Source: Gammaproteobacteria bacterium (lineage in GTDB: Bacteria; Pseudomonadota; Gammaproteobacteria; UBA6429; Thiohalophilaceae). Taken from it: a stretch of 8,596 bases of DNA. Below are positions 1 to 6,056 of the stretch, piece after piece; the first letter of the stretch is position 1, and each line of letters begins with the position of its first letter. The stretch is from the NCBI GenBank assembly GCA_003233255.1, contig QILH01000091.1, positions 1 to 8,596 on the forward strand. The letters are read 5' to 3'. The notes under the pieces are model-generated. The model did no database searches. It was given only the letters and a program-made list of their open reading frames with translations, and was not told where the DNA came from. A program made the position numbers and the translations under genes.

Positions 1-58
1 CTTCGAGGCCCACTCGAAACAGGGTGTGATCATCAATTAATACTATTTTTAAACTCAT
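1..58 (-). CDS. NarL/FixJ-type response regulator, N-terminal fragment (partial)
   Basis: Only the first 19 codons are in the window; the gene runs off the left edge. They read MSLKIVLIDDHTLFRVGLE, the start of a CheY-like receiver domain. The paired acidic residues D9-D10 and the following H-T-L-F-R-x-G-L are typical of NarL/FixJ (LuxR-type DNA-binding) response regulators. The phospho-accepting aspartate and the helix-turn-helix lie outside, so the output domain is inferred. The ATG overlaps the TGA of the upstream histidine kinase by four bases (ATGA) and has no good ribosome site of its own, which suggests translational coupling to the kinase and a cognate kinase-regulator pair. It could be called NarL-like, but the signal and target genes are not known. 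Confidence 0.82.
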   Translation of the reverse strand, partial: MSLKIVLIDDHTLFRVGLE

Positions 59-1677
59 GTATTTATTTGCTTTGAAGTTAGTTGAACGATAACACCACTA
101 TTATTTTCATCAAGCGGTGCGTTGTGGGGTGTATGGGTAAAGGTTAAGGTAATGCGAGTGCCTTCGCCTGAATCACTTTCGATTTTAATGTTGCCGTTAA
201 TTCGTTCGGCGCGTTCCGACATAATTTTTAATCCATAGTGTTCATTTAGGTCATCTTTTTTGTTTTTATTCTTAATGCCGATACCATCATCTTCTATTAA
301 TATATGGCATTCCCCTTGTGGGTCACTACGTAGAATAACTCGTACAGTATGAGCCTGGCTATGTTTTTTAATATTATTAAGTGACTCCTGGATGATTCGC
401 AGGACTTCTACTTCTACATTCGGGGGAAGCTGTATGATATTCCATTCCTGTTGTAAAAAAATCGGGATGCCTGATTGGTTCTTAAAACGTTTAGTTAGGT
501 GTTTAACTGCCGGAACCAGGCCGCGTTTATCTATTGGGGCGCGGAAATGAGTTATTAATTCGCGCACCTCTGCGTAGGCTTCGTCGAGGTTAATTTCAAT
601 CTGTTCAAGCTCGTGCCAGACAGCAGGCTCTTCTCCCTTTCGTAAATTTTCATCTAATACCCTGACCTGAAAGCGTAAGCTGGCCATGGTCTGAGCCAGC
701 GAGTCATGCAGTTCATGTGCAAAACGGGTACGTTCTTCGATGATAGACAAACGATTGGATTCAGTGTCAAGACGAGCTTTGTCAATTGCCATACCTAAAT
801 GACGGCCGATGCTGGTTAATAACTCATTCATGTCACTAACGTCGCTGATCATATTTTGGTCAATGAACAAGTTGTAGACACCTAAAGTGCGATCACGATA
901 TTGCAGGGGGACAGCGATCATGCCGACCTGTTCATCATTAAAAAATGAATGGCCAATAATTTTATCACATTGAGTGATATCAAACTGATACTGCACTTCA
1001 CCTTGCTCAAAGGCGCTGCCGCAGAGACATGATTCTGACGGAATAAGTTGCTCTCGTGCTATGACTTCGTCATCCAAACCGATACTGGCGATTAGGCGCA
1101 TTTGATTATCGTCGGTGATGAGCCGTACAACAGCTGCGCGAGCATTAACGACATCTTTCAAGGTGTGTAAGAATCGTGTTAACAGATCGTTCAAATCACG
1201 TGAGACATTGATACTTGCAGCAACGTCATAAATTATTTCCAGTGAACGTGTTTTATTTGCAATATGTTTAGTCTGTTGTTCGACTTGTGAATGCATATCC
1301 TGTGATAAGGACTGTAAATTACCGCTAATCCGATTGATTTTGATCGCCAACGCCTGGAATTGAGTTGTACCTTGCGGATCCAGACGCGCAGCAAGATCGC
1401 CGGAATTTATTTGATCTGACCATCGGTATAACGCTGCTAATGGTGATAACGAATTCTTCTGGATCAAAATATAAACTGAAATTAGACTGGCAAGTGAGAG
1501 GATAAAGAGTAAGAGAATAACCAGGCTTAAACCATTATATGTGCTGTTCTGGCTAATCCAGAGGCTGATACCGCTTAATACACTTAGCGATACAGCGAGC
1601 ACCAATAAGGGTATAAATGCTTTGCATCGCCATATTTTTGGAGTTTCAGGTCTATTGGGTTGCGTATCTTCGGTCAT
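55..1677 (-). CDS. NarX-like sensor histidine kinase (2 TM, HAMP, GAF, HisKA_3, HATPase)
   Basis: A 540-residue membrane histidine kinase of the NarX/LuxR-partner class. Two hydrophobic segments (about 21-41 and 51-72) are separated by only about nine residues, so there is almost no periplasmic domain, unlike E. coli NarX with its nitrate-binding region. A HAMP linker (about 73-125) and coiled coil lead into a GAF-like domain (about 149-298) with a C217-x-C219-G motif and C237. The HisKA_3 segment has A-H-E-L-H-D-S-L-A-Q with H324 as the likely phospho-acceptor. The ATPase part shows the N box (E431-S-L-N-N), a D-D-G-I-G motif (463-467), Y-G-L (481-483) and G-E-G-T (504-507). It probably phosphorylates the regulator encoded next, with which it overlaps by ATGA. 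It follows dsrR after 108 bases, where A. vinosum has dsrS. Its ligand is unknown; redox state or a nitrogen oxide are guesses. No strong ribosome site is seen. Confidence 0.9.
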   Translation of the reverse strand: MTEDTQPNRPETPKIWRCKAFIPLLVLAVSLSVLSGISLWISQNSTYNGLSLVILLLFILSLASLISVYILIQKNSLSPLAALYRWSDQINSGDLAARLDPQGTTQFQALAIKINRISGNLQSLSQDMHSQVEQQTKHIANKTRSLEIIYDVAASINVSRDLNDLLTRFLHTLKDVVNARAAVVRLITDDNQMRLIASIGLDDEVIAREQLIPSESCLCGSAFEQGEVQYQFDITQCDKIIGHSFFNDEQVGMIAVPLQYRDRTLGVYNLFIDQNMISDVSDMNELLTSIGRHLGMAIDKARLDTESNRLSIIEERTRFAHELHDSLAQTMASLRFQVRVLDENLRKGEEPAVWHELEQIEINLDEAYAEVRELITHFRAPIDKRGLVPAVKHLTKRFKNQSGIPIFLQQEWNIIQLPPNVEVEVLRIIQESLNNIKKHSQAHTVRVILRSDPQGECHILIEDDGIGIKNKNKKDDLNEHYGLKIMSERAERINGNIKIESDSGEGTRITLTFTHTPHNAPLDENNSGVIVQLTSKQINT

Positions 1678-1706
1678 TTAATGTTAATAGCGATTCTTTA
1701 ATGATA

Positions 1707-1736
1707 ATTAAACACTTAGTGTATCAGGTTTCTCAA
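1707..1736 (-). promoter_or_regulatory. Candidate sigma70-like promoter for the histidine kinase
   Basis: On the minus strand TTGAGA (1736-1731) and TTTAAT (1712-1707) are separated by 18 bases. Each matches the -35 and -10 consensus at five of six positions. It lies in the 108-base gap between dsrR and the kinase, about 30 bases before the kinase ATG. This would let the two-component genes be expressed apart from the dsr operon. No clear factor-independent terminator is seen after dsrR, so read-through from dsr is also possible. The call rests on motif match alone in an AT-rich spacer. Confidence 0.4.
1712..1722. promoter_or_regulatory. 11-bp perfect palindrome, possible operator
   Basis: ACACT-A-AGTGT (minus strand) is a perfect inverted repeat with a single central base. 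It sits between the proposed -35 and -10 elements of the kinase promoter, a position where a bound protein would block RNA polymerase. It does not match the FNR or NarL site consensus. Just upstream, at 1740-1758, is a weaker imperfect inverted repeat (GGATAT / ATATTCC). The binding protein is unknown, and a palindrome of this size could occur by chance. Confidence 0.25.
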
Positions 1737-1785
1737 TCAGGATATTCAGATATATTCCGCAGCAGGGCTGTAACATATTGATTTG

Positions 1786-2097
1786 TCAGGGCTTTGGAGC
1801 ATAATTGGGGTCGTTGGGATTTTTGAAAATAAAATCTTTGTTTCCGTCATCCAGTTCCACGTAGTCAATTTCCATCATATTGAGCAAATCAAAACTGGTT
1901 GGGGCAATAACAATATCGATACCTTCTGAGCTAAAATGTAAATCTTGATCATGCTCTACATCGGCAAATCCGACTGCATACTGGAAGCTACCATCGGCAT
2001 TGCGCTGGCAAGCGACTCGTAGCGGCATACCCTGAGACTGATTTTGTTGAGCTGAAATTTGAATTTGTGCCGCGGCCTCTTTAGTTAGTGTAATCAT
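1786..2097 (-). CDS. dsrR: DsrR, A-type (IscA-like) protein lacking iron-sulfur cysteines
   Basis: A 103-residue protein with the IscA/HesB fold pattern (M-I-T-L-T-K-E-A-A-A-Q-I at the start, a G-F about residues 43-44, and I-V-I-A-P-T-S about 62-68). The three cysteines that bind iron or clusters in IscA are absent. The only cysteine is C30, not in the usual place, and the C-terminal N-P-N-D-P-N-Y-A-P-K-P lacks the CGC motif. This loss, and the place right after dsrN, identify DsrR. In A. vinosum DsrR is needed for normal sulfur oxidation and is thought to act on dsr expression after transcription, not in cluster assembly. I chose the ATG at 2097, nine codons inside the longest open frame. 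It matches the family N-terminus, overlaps the dsrN stop as ATGA, and has GAGG (2111-2108) ten bases upstream. Confidence 0.88.
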   Translation of the reverse strand: MITLTKEAAAQIQISAQQNQSQGMPLRVACQRNADGSFQYAVGFADVEHDQDLHFSSEGIDIVIAPTSFDLLNMMEIDYVELDDGNKDFIFKNPNDPNYAPKP

Positions 2098-3485
2098 ATT
2101 TTTCGTACCTCGTTGTTCTTGCATTGGTGCATGAAATTAACAAATTGTTCTACCCATGGACTTTGTCTGCTGTTTATCAAGTGGGCATAACAAGCTATTG
2201 TATTTTTATAGATAATTCCATCGTGTACGCCATCAATCCCTGATCCACGCTTAACTTTGTAGGCGTACTGGTAGCTGTCAGAAAGTGTTTCGACTGACGA
2301 GTAATGGAATTCATGCGCACTAATTTGTTGCTTGCTAATGGTCCACAGTTGTTTGTTTGTATGTTCAAGCTGGATGTAACCTCGGCCTTGTGGTTTTTTG
2401 TGCATTTTTATCTGAGCTGAGATGGCGCCCACCATTTTGAAAGTCTGATCTTTCCAGCTAATAGACTCGGATAAATACATTAAACCTCCGCACTCGGCAT
2501 AACAGGGCAAGCCGTTATTTATTGCGATTTTTACGTTATTGCGCATAGTCTTATTTTTTTCAAGCGCCTGCATCTGTGTTTCAGGGAAGCCACCTCCGAT
2601 AAATAATCCATCCAGTTCAGGCAATTCATTATCGGTTAATAGATTGATGTTAATTATTTCTACGCCAAGTTGTTTGAATCGGTATAAATCATCAGGGTAG
2701 TAAAAGCCAAAAGCTGAATCGGTCGCGATACCAAGTTTCAGGGTGGGCGTAGAAAGTGGTATTTCAGCTTGAACGGACGGGTTAACTTTATGGGAAAGTT
2801 CTTTTGCTCCTGAAGCTATATTTATTATGGTATCAATATCGACTTGTTCTGCTATGAGCTTTCCAAGTTGATTGATTTGTTTGCTGGCAATGTCACTCTC
2901 ATTAGATGGCATTAGCCCTAAATGCCGTTCTTTTATCTCTAATTCTGTTTTCCTGTGTACGGCTCCAATTACCGATATATCGGTGTAATATTCGATAACA
3001 GAACGTAATTTAGTTTCATGGCGACTGCCACCAAGTTGGTTTAATACTACGCCGGCAATCTTTACATCGGGGTCAAAATTTTGGTATCCAAGAATTAGCG
3101 GAGCGATACCACGAGTCATGCCGCGGGCATCAATGACTAAAATGACTGGTGAGTGAAGTAGTTTGGCGAGCGCAGCATTAGAATTTTTACCATCAAGATC
3201 CAGGCCGTCGTATAAACCTTTATTGCCTTCAATAAGGCTTATGTCTGCACCCCGGTTGTAGAATTGGAACTTATCGATAATTTCGGAATGCTGCATTGTA
3301 TAGAAATCAAGATTATAGCAGTCGCGCTCGGCGGCAGCGCTTAGCCACTTAGGGTCGATATAATCAGGACCTTTTTTAAATGGCTGAACGACCTTTCCTC
3401 GATCAGTTAACGCTCGACATAAGCCAATCGAGACGGTTGTTTTGCCAGATGATTTGTGTGCGGCTGATATGAATATGTGCGACAT
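2094..3485 (-). CDS. dsrN: DsrN, sirohaem amidase (CobB/CbiA-type glutamine amidotransferase)
   Basis: About 463 residues, like cobyrinate a,c-diamide synthases (CobB/CbiA). The N-terminal half is an ATP-binding domain with the P-loop A-H-K-S-S-G-K-T-T (residues 9-17) and E-G-N-K-G-L-Y-D-G (86-94). The C-terminal half is a class I-type glutamine amidotransferase with G-G-G-F-P-E (297-302), A-E-C-G-G-L-M-Y-L around the nucleophile C332, H-E-F-H-Y-S (391-396) and a late histidine, H435. In dsr operons this enzyme amidates sirohaem to the sirohaem amide used by DsrAB, in the cytoplasm with ATP and glutamine. Its position after dsrP supports DsrN over a cobalamin enzyme. An ATG at 3494 lies one base after the AGGTG ribosome site, too close; the ATG at 3485 is ten bases away and gives the usual N-terminus, so I prefer it. 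Translation may be modulated by the upstream inverted repeats. Confidence 0.92.
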   Translation of the reverse strand: MSHIFISAAHKSSGKTTVSIGLCRALTDRGKVVQPFKKGPDYIDPKWLSAAAERDCYNLDFYTMQHSEIIDKFQFYNRGADISLIEGNKGLYDGLDLDGKNSNAALAKLLHSPVILVIDARGMTRGIAPLILGYQNFDPDVKIAGVVLNQLGGSRHETKLRSVIEYYTDISVIGAVHRKTELEIKERHLGLMPSNESDIASKQINQLGKLIAEQVDIDTIINIASGAKELSHKVNPSVQAEIPLSTPTLKLGIATDSAFGFYYPDDLYRFKQLGVEIININLLTDNELPELDGLFIGGGFPETQMQALEKNKTMRNNVKIAINNGLPCYAECGGLMYLSESISWKDQTFKMVGAISAQIKMHKKPQGRGYIQLEHTNKQLWTISKQQISAHEFHYSSVETLSDSYQYAYKVKRGSGIDGVHDGIIYKNTIACYAHLINSRQSPWVEQFVNFMHQCKNNEVRKI

Positions 3486-3494
3486 GAATCGCAT

Positions 3495-3529
3495 ACACCT
3501 GAATTAAACCTGGAAAATTTTCCAGGTGT
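3495..3529 (-). promoter_or_regulatory. Competing RNA hairpins over the dsrN ribosome-binding site
   Basis: Two overlapping inverted repeats lie between dsrP and dsrN. The first is a 20-bp perfect palindrome at 3508-3527, an 8-bp stem (ACCTGGAA / TTCCAGGT) around AATT. The second pairs ACACCTG (3529-3523) with CAGGTGT (3501-3495), seven perfect pairs, and the latter contains the AGGTG ribosome site of dsrN. Both use the same ACCTG bases, so they exclude each other. The first would leave the ribosome site open and the second would cover it. The first stem is followed on the minus strand by a short TTTAATT, so it could instead be a weak terminator or an RNA-stabilising stem. The base pairing is seen directly; the regulatory role is inferred. 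Confidence 0.45.
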
Positions 3530-3539
3530 GAAAATTTTC
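3513..3539. repeat. Two copies of GAAAATTTTC, 17 bp apart, beside a (GA)n tract
   Basis: The self-complementary decamer GAAAATTTTC occurs at 3513-3522 and again at 3530-3539. The first copy is the core of the 20-bp palindrome before dsrN. Next to the second is a GAGAGAGAGAG tract (3542-3552) just after the dsrP stop. The A4T4 cores are intrinsically bent DNA. They may be a tandem protein site or simple low-complexity spacer; nothing here decides. Confidence 0.3.
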
Positions 3540-3555
3540 TCGAGAGAGAGAGTTT

Positions 3556-4791
3556 TTAAGCAGAGTGGTGCGGATCAACATCTTTATCCGCCAGGCTTTC
3601 AGGTAAAATACGTAGTACATTCATGGCGAACACCACCAGAAATAACATAATCCCGATTCCAGCAAGGCCCAATAGAACTTCATAGATGGTTGGAGAGTAG
3701 GTTGCAATACCTCCATCATTAATAATACTTTCGACTTTCTTGCCAGGAAACATGTCCATAGGGTAAGCCTGACCACCAATGATGGTAACGTACATCTGTG
3801 ATAACCCGCCAATTACCACCATGCTGGCTGCAAGCATAAGCGCAAAACGTGCCTTTATTTTTGGATAGTACACGATGACCAAAGGAAGTATGCCACCAAT
3901 TAGTATTTGACCAATCCAGAATGCATTACTATAGCTGTTGTTGCCGAACAATAAAAAGGATTGAATGCCTTCACTTTTTGCAGCCGAATAAAAGTTTGTT
4001 AAATTAAATATTATAACGAAATATAACGAGGCTGCTACGAAGATGCCTAATAATGATTTCAATCGCTTAACCAATATCTCACCAAGTTCGCGGCCAGTCC
4101 AGACATAGGTTGGAATTAAAACAAGACTAAATATAGCCAGACCATAGGCGAATGAGAAAACTACAAACATAGGCGCTAATATAGCGGCGTCATAGGCCTC
4201 TCGGGCGACCAGGAAGCCGAAAATTAAGCCCGTACCCGTTGTTAACGCTAACCGCCAGACAAAGGCAAAGATACTGACCGCTTTAGCGTATTTTTTATAT
4301 TGCGGTACGAGTGAGAACCATAGATAAACACCCACAATAACCATAAACCCGGAATAGAGAATAAAGTTCCAGCCAAATACCGACTGAGTCCAACGAGCAG
4401 GTTCTGAATTATATAGAAACTGGGTTAAAGGGACGTCCAGTAAATGCTCAGGATTACCCAGGTCGAGTATTAGAACTGCTAATCCACCTGCCAATATGGT
4501 CATTGACAAAACCATGGATAGCGGAGATAGCGGTTTATATATTGTACGTCCAAAAACGGAGGCGATTGAAGCAATATTTAACGCACCCGAAGCGGCAACG
4601 ATTAGGAATACCGCAAAGACGTGGGGCGTGCCCCAGACAATACGATTTGTCATGCCCGTTATATGGTGGCCTTCGCCATGCATCATTAATGCAGAAACGA
4701 GCCCAGCACCTATAATGGCTATTAAAATCGCCATTAAAGCGAAAAAGCCAGCACTGCGTCCTTCAAGTTCAGTAAATTGTATTGTTTTCAT
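3556..4791 (-). CDS. dsrP: DsrP, NrfD-family membrane subunit of DsrMKJOP
   Basis: A 411-residue integral membrane protein of the NrfD/PsrC family. About ten hydrophobic segments can be seen, near residues 16-36, 55-78, 90-110, 138-160, 172-195, 203-227, 246-266, 288-308, 315-337 and 368-393. The L-D-L-G-N-P-E-H region (109-116) is characteristic of the family. DsrP is thought to exchange electrons between the membrane quinone pool and the periplasmic iron-sulfur protein DsrO. The ATG is seven bases after the dsrO stop. No good ribosome site precedes it (the region is A-rich), so it may be made by translational coupling to dsrO. The C-terminus is short, cytoplasmic and ends D-P-H-H-S-A. Length is normal for DsrP, and no frame damage is seen. 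Confidence 0.93.
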   Translation of the reverse strand: MKTIQFTELEGRSAGFFALMAILIAIIGAGLVSALMMHGEGHHITGMTNRIVWGTPHVFAVFLIVAASGALNIASIASVFGRTIYKPLSPLSMVLSMTILAGGLAVLILDLGNPEHLLDVPLTQFLYNSEPARWTQSVFGWNFILYSGFMVIVGVYLWFSLVPQYKKYAKAVSIFAFVWRLALTTGTGLIFGFLVAREAYDAAILAPMFVVFSFAYGLAIFSLVLIPTYVWTGRELGEILVKRLKSLLGIFVAASLYFVIIFNLTNFYSAAKSEGIQSFLLFGNNSYSNAFWIGQILIGGILPLVIVYYPKIKARFALMLAASMVVIGGLSQMYVTIIGGQAYPMDMFPGKKVESIINDGGIATYSPTIYEVLLGLAGIGIMLFLVVFAMNVLRILPESLADKDVDPHHSA

Positions 4792-4798
4792 ATTTTAT

Positions 4799-5554
4799 TT
4801 AGTTTAAGTTTTGGTATCGAACACCAGTATTCAAACCCAGATCAGCTCGGATTTGCACACCACCATATTCTTTTAAGCGTTTAGTGATTTCGCTGTTTGG
4901 ATCTTTCAAGTCACCAAACCACATAGCTTTATGTCCTTCTGCATTGCACGCTTCAACACAAGCAGGATTTCGTGGACCATTAGGATCATCTATTCGATGT
5001 ACGCATAATGTACAACTTTCTACCGTGCCTTGACCACGAGGATATATCTGCTCAGTGGTAGGCTCATGTATGAAGGAACGAGCACCGTATGGACAAGCCA
5101 TCATACAGTAACGGCAGCCAATGCAGGCGTGCTTGTCAACCAGCACCACACCATCAGCGCGTTTCATCGATGCATTGGTTGGACAAACATCTACACAGGG
5201 AGGCTTGGCGCAGTGTTGGCACATTAACGGAATGGTTTGTACTTTTTGAGTTTGTTTGTCGGTTAATTTAACTTTTCGAATCCACTGCGGATCGGTTTCA
5301 GGATTTCCACTACCGGTAACACCATTTTCTTCGTGGCATGCGGTGACACAGGTGTTGCAGCCCGTACTACATTTGTTAGCATCAATAAGTAAACCCCAGC
5401 GGTTTTTATCGGAAGCAGGCTGGTCGGCAGATTTTGCCTGGGCAACTGAATTTAAAATCACTCCAGAGGTCAGGGTCATTCCGGCTATAGCTGTTGATTG
5501 CGCTAGAAAACTGCGACGGTACTGGTCTACTTTGCTTTCTTTGACTTGACTCAT
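4799..5554 (-). CDS. dsrO: DsrO, periplasmic ferredoxin-like iron-sulfur protein (Tat-exported)
   Basis: A 251-residue protein with a twin-arginine signal (R13-R14-S-F-L, then a hydrophobic stretch to about A40 with V-A-Q-A at 37-40), so it should be exported folded. Sixteen cysteines fall in four groups: C62/66/69/73, C112/115/120/124, C144/147/150/154 and C181/184/199/203. This is the pattern for four [4Fe-4S] clusters in DmsB/NrfC/HybA-type subunits. As DsrO it should link the haems of DsrJ with the membrane subunit DsrP. The ATG overlaps the dsrJ stop (ATGA), and a GGAAGG ribosome site lies six bases upstream, giving both coupling and independent initiation. dsrP follows after seven bases. 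Complete, with all cluster ligands present. Confidence 0.94.
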   Translation of the reverse strand: MSQVKESKVDQYRRSFLAQSTAIAGMTLTSGVILNSVAQAKSADQPASDKNRWGLLIDANKCSTGCNTCVTACHEENGVTGSGNPETDPQWIRKVKLTDKQTQKVQTIPLMCQHCAKPPCVDVCPTNASMKRADGVVLVDKHACIGCRYCMMACPYGARSFIHEPTTEQIYPRGQGTVESCTLCVHRIDDPNGPRNPACVEACNAEGHKAMWFGDLKDPNSEITKRLKEYGGVQIRADLGLNTGVRYQNLN

Positions 5555-6042
5555 TGTTGACCTTCCTTTTCAGTCGCCAACAGTTCTAGCATTTCCTGAT
5601 TTAAGTCTTGAGTAGCAAATTTATGTTGCTTGAATACCTGTGAGGATATTTTATGTCGGTACTGAGTGTTTGCAGGTTTATCGTTATGACATTTGAAGCA
5701 ATCAATTTGTACAGCCGTATATACATGACAACTGCTACAAAAGTGTTCTTTATCCTTGGCACTGGCAACCTTACCGTCTTCCGCTGGCGCGTTATGACAA
5801 TTGATGCACTCTTTCAGGCTGTGTTGTTTGGTGCGTATGCCTTTGCGTAACGTATCATCACGCTGATGTAAAATAAAGTCCATGTGACTTTGACGCATAA
5901 CTTCGACAGGTTCAACACATTTGGTTTTGTCGTCATAGTTTTCCTTTGCTTTTGGAAGCGCAGGCAGAAGTGAATCTGCATACGCGGCTAAAGGAAAGAA
6001 TGCAATGACAGCAAAAACGAATATAATTTTTCTAAGCAACAC
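5551..6042 (-). CDS. dsrJ: DsrJ, periplasmic trihaem cytochrome c
   Basis: A 163-residue protein with an N-terminal hydrophobic segment (about 5-21, then A-Y-A-D-S) acting as signal peptide or membrane anchor. Three haem c sites are present: CINCH (79-83), CSSCH (102-106) and CFKCH (115-119). C42 and the nearby H-M-D-F (53-56) agree with the conserved DsrJ region where one haem has an unusual histidine/cysteine axial ligation in A. vinosum. DsrJ is the periplasmic redox part of DsrMKJOP and may act on a sulfur substrate there; its physiological substrate is unsettled. The start is GTG, with GAGG (6054-6051) eight bases upstream and only 14 bases after dsrL. It overlaps dsrO by ATGA. The gene order dsrL-dsrJ-dsrO is the usual one in phototrophic and chemotrophic gammaproteobacterial sulfur oxidisers. 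Confidence 0.94.
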   Translation of the reverse strand: MLLRKIIFVFAVIAFFPLAAYADSLLPALPKAKENYDDKTKCVEPVEVMRQSHMDFILHQRDDTLRKGIRTKQHSLKECINCHNAPAEDGKVASAKDKEHFCSSCHVYTAVQIDCFKCHNDKPANTQYRHKISSQVFKQHKFATQDLNQEMLELLATEKEGQQ

Positions 6043-6056
6043 GTAAGCTACCTCGG

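Noticed and set aside
1759..1785. Possible terminator after dsrR (CAGC-CCT-GCTG).
   Set aside because: The stem is only four base pairs and no T-run follows on the minus strand.
1678..1785. A displaced or degraded dsrS between dsrR and the kinase.
   Set aside because: The gap is 108 bases with no open frame or recognisable remnant; dsrS could still exist elsewhere.
2098..2124. Upstream ATG giving a nine-residue longer DsrR (M-Q-E-Q-R-G-T-K-N-M).
   Set aside because: The extension lies inside dsrN and does not look like the A-type protein N-terminus. The internal ATG at 2097 overlaps the dsrN stop as ATGA and has GAGG upstream.
2151..2157. TACCCAT, a match to the NarL heptamer, tempting given the NarXL-like genes nearby.
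   Set aside because: A single heptamer inside dsrN coding sequence with no inverted partner is expected by chance.
3486..3494. ATG three codons upstream of the chosen dsrN start.
   Set aside because: It is one base from the AGGTG ribosome site, too close for normal initiation. It cannot be fully excluded, and the protein would differ by only three residues.
4496..4807. Plus-strand open frame of 103 codons, overlapping another of 70 codons.
   Set aside because: Both lie antisense to dsrP, have no recognisable domain, and mirror its coding pattern.
5256..5549. Plus-strand open frame of 97 codons antisense to dsrO.
   Set aside because: It is explained as a shadow of the cysteine-rich dsrO coding sequence and has no ribosome site or family resemblance.
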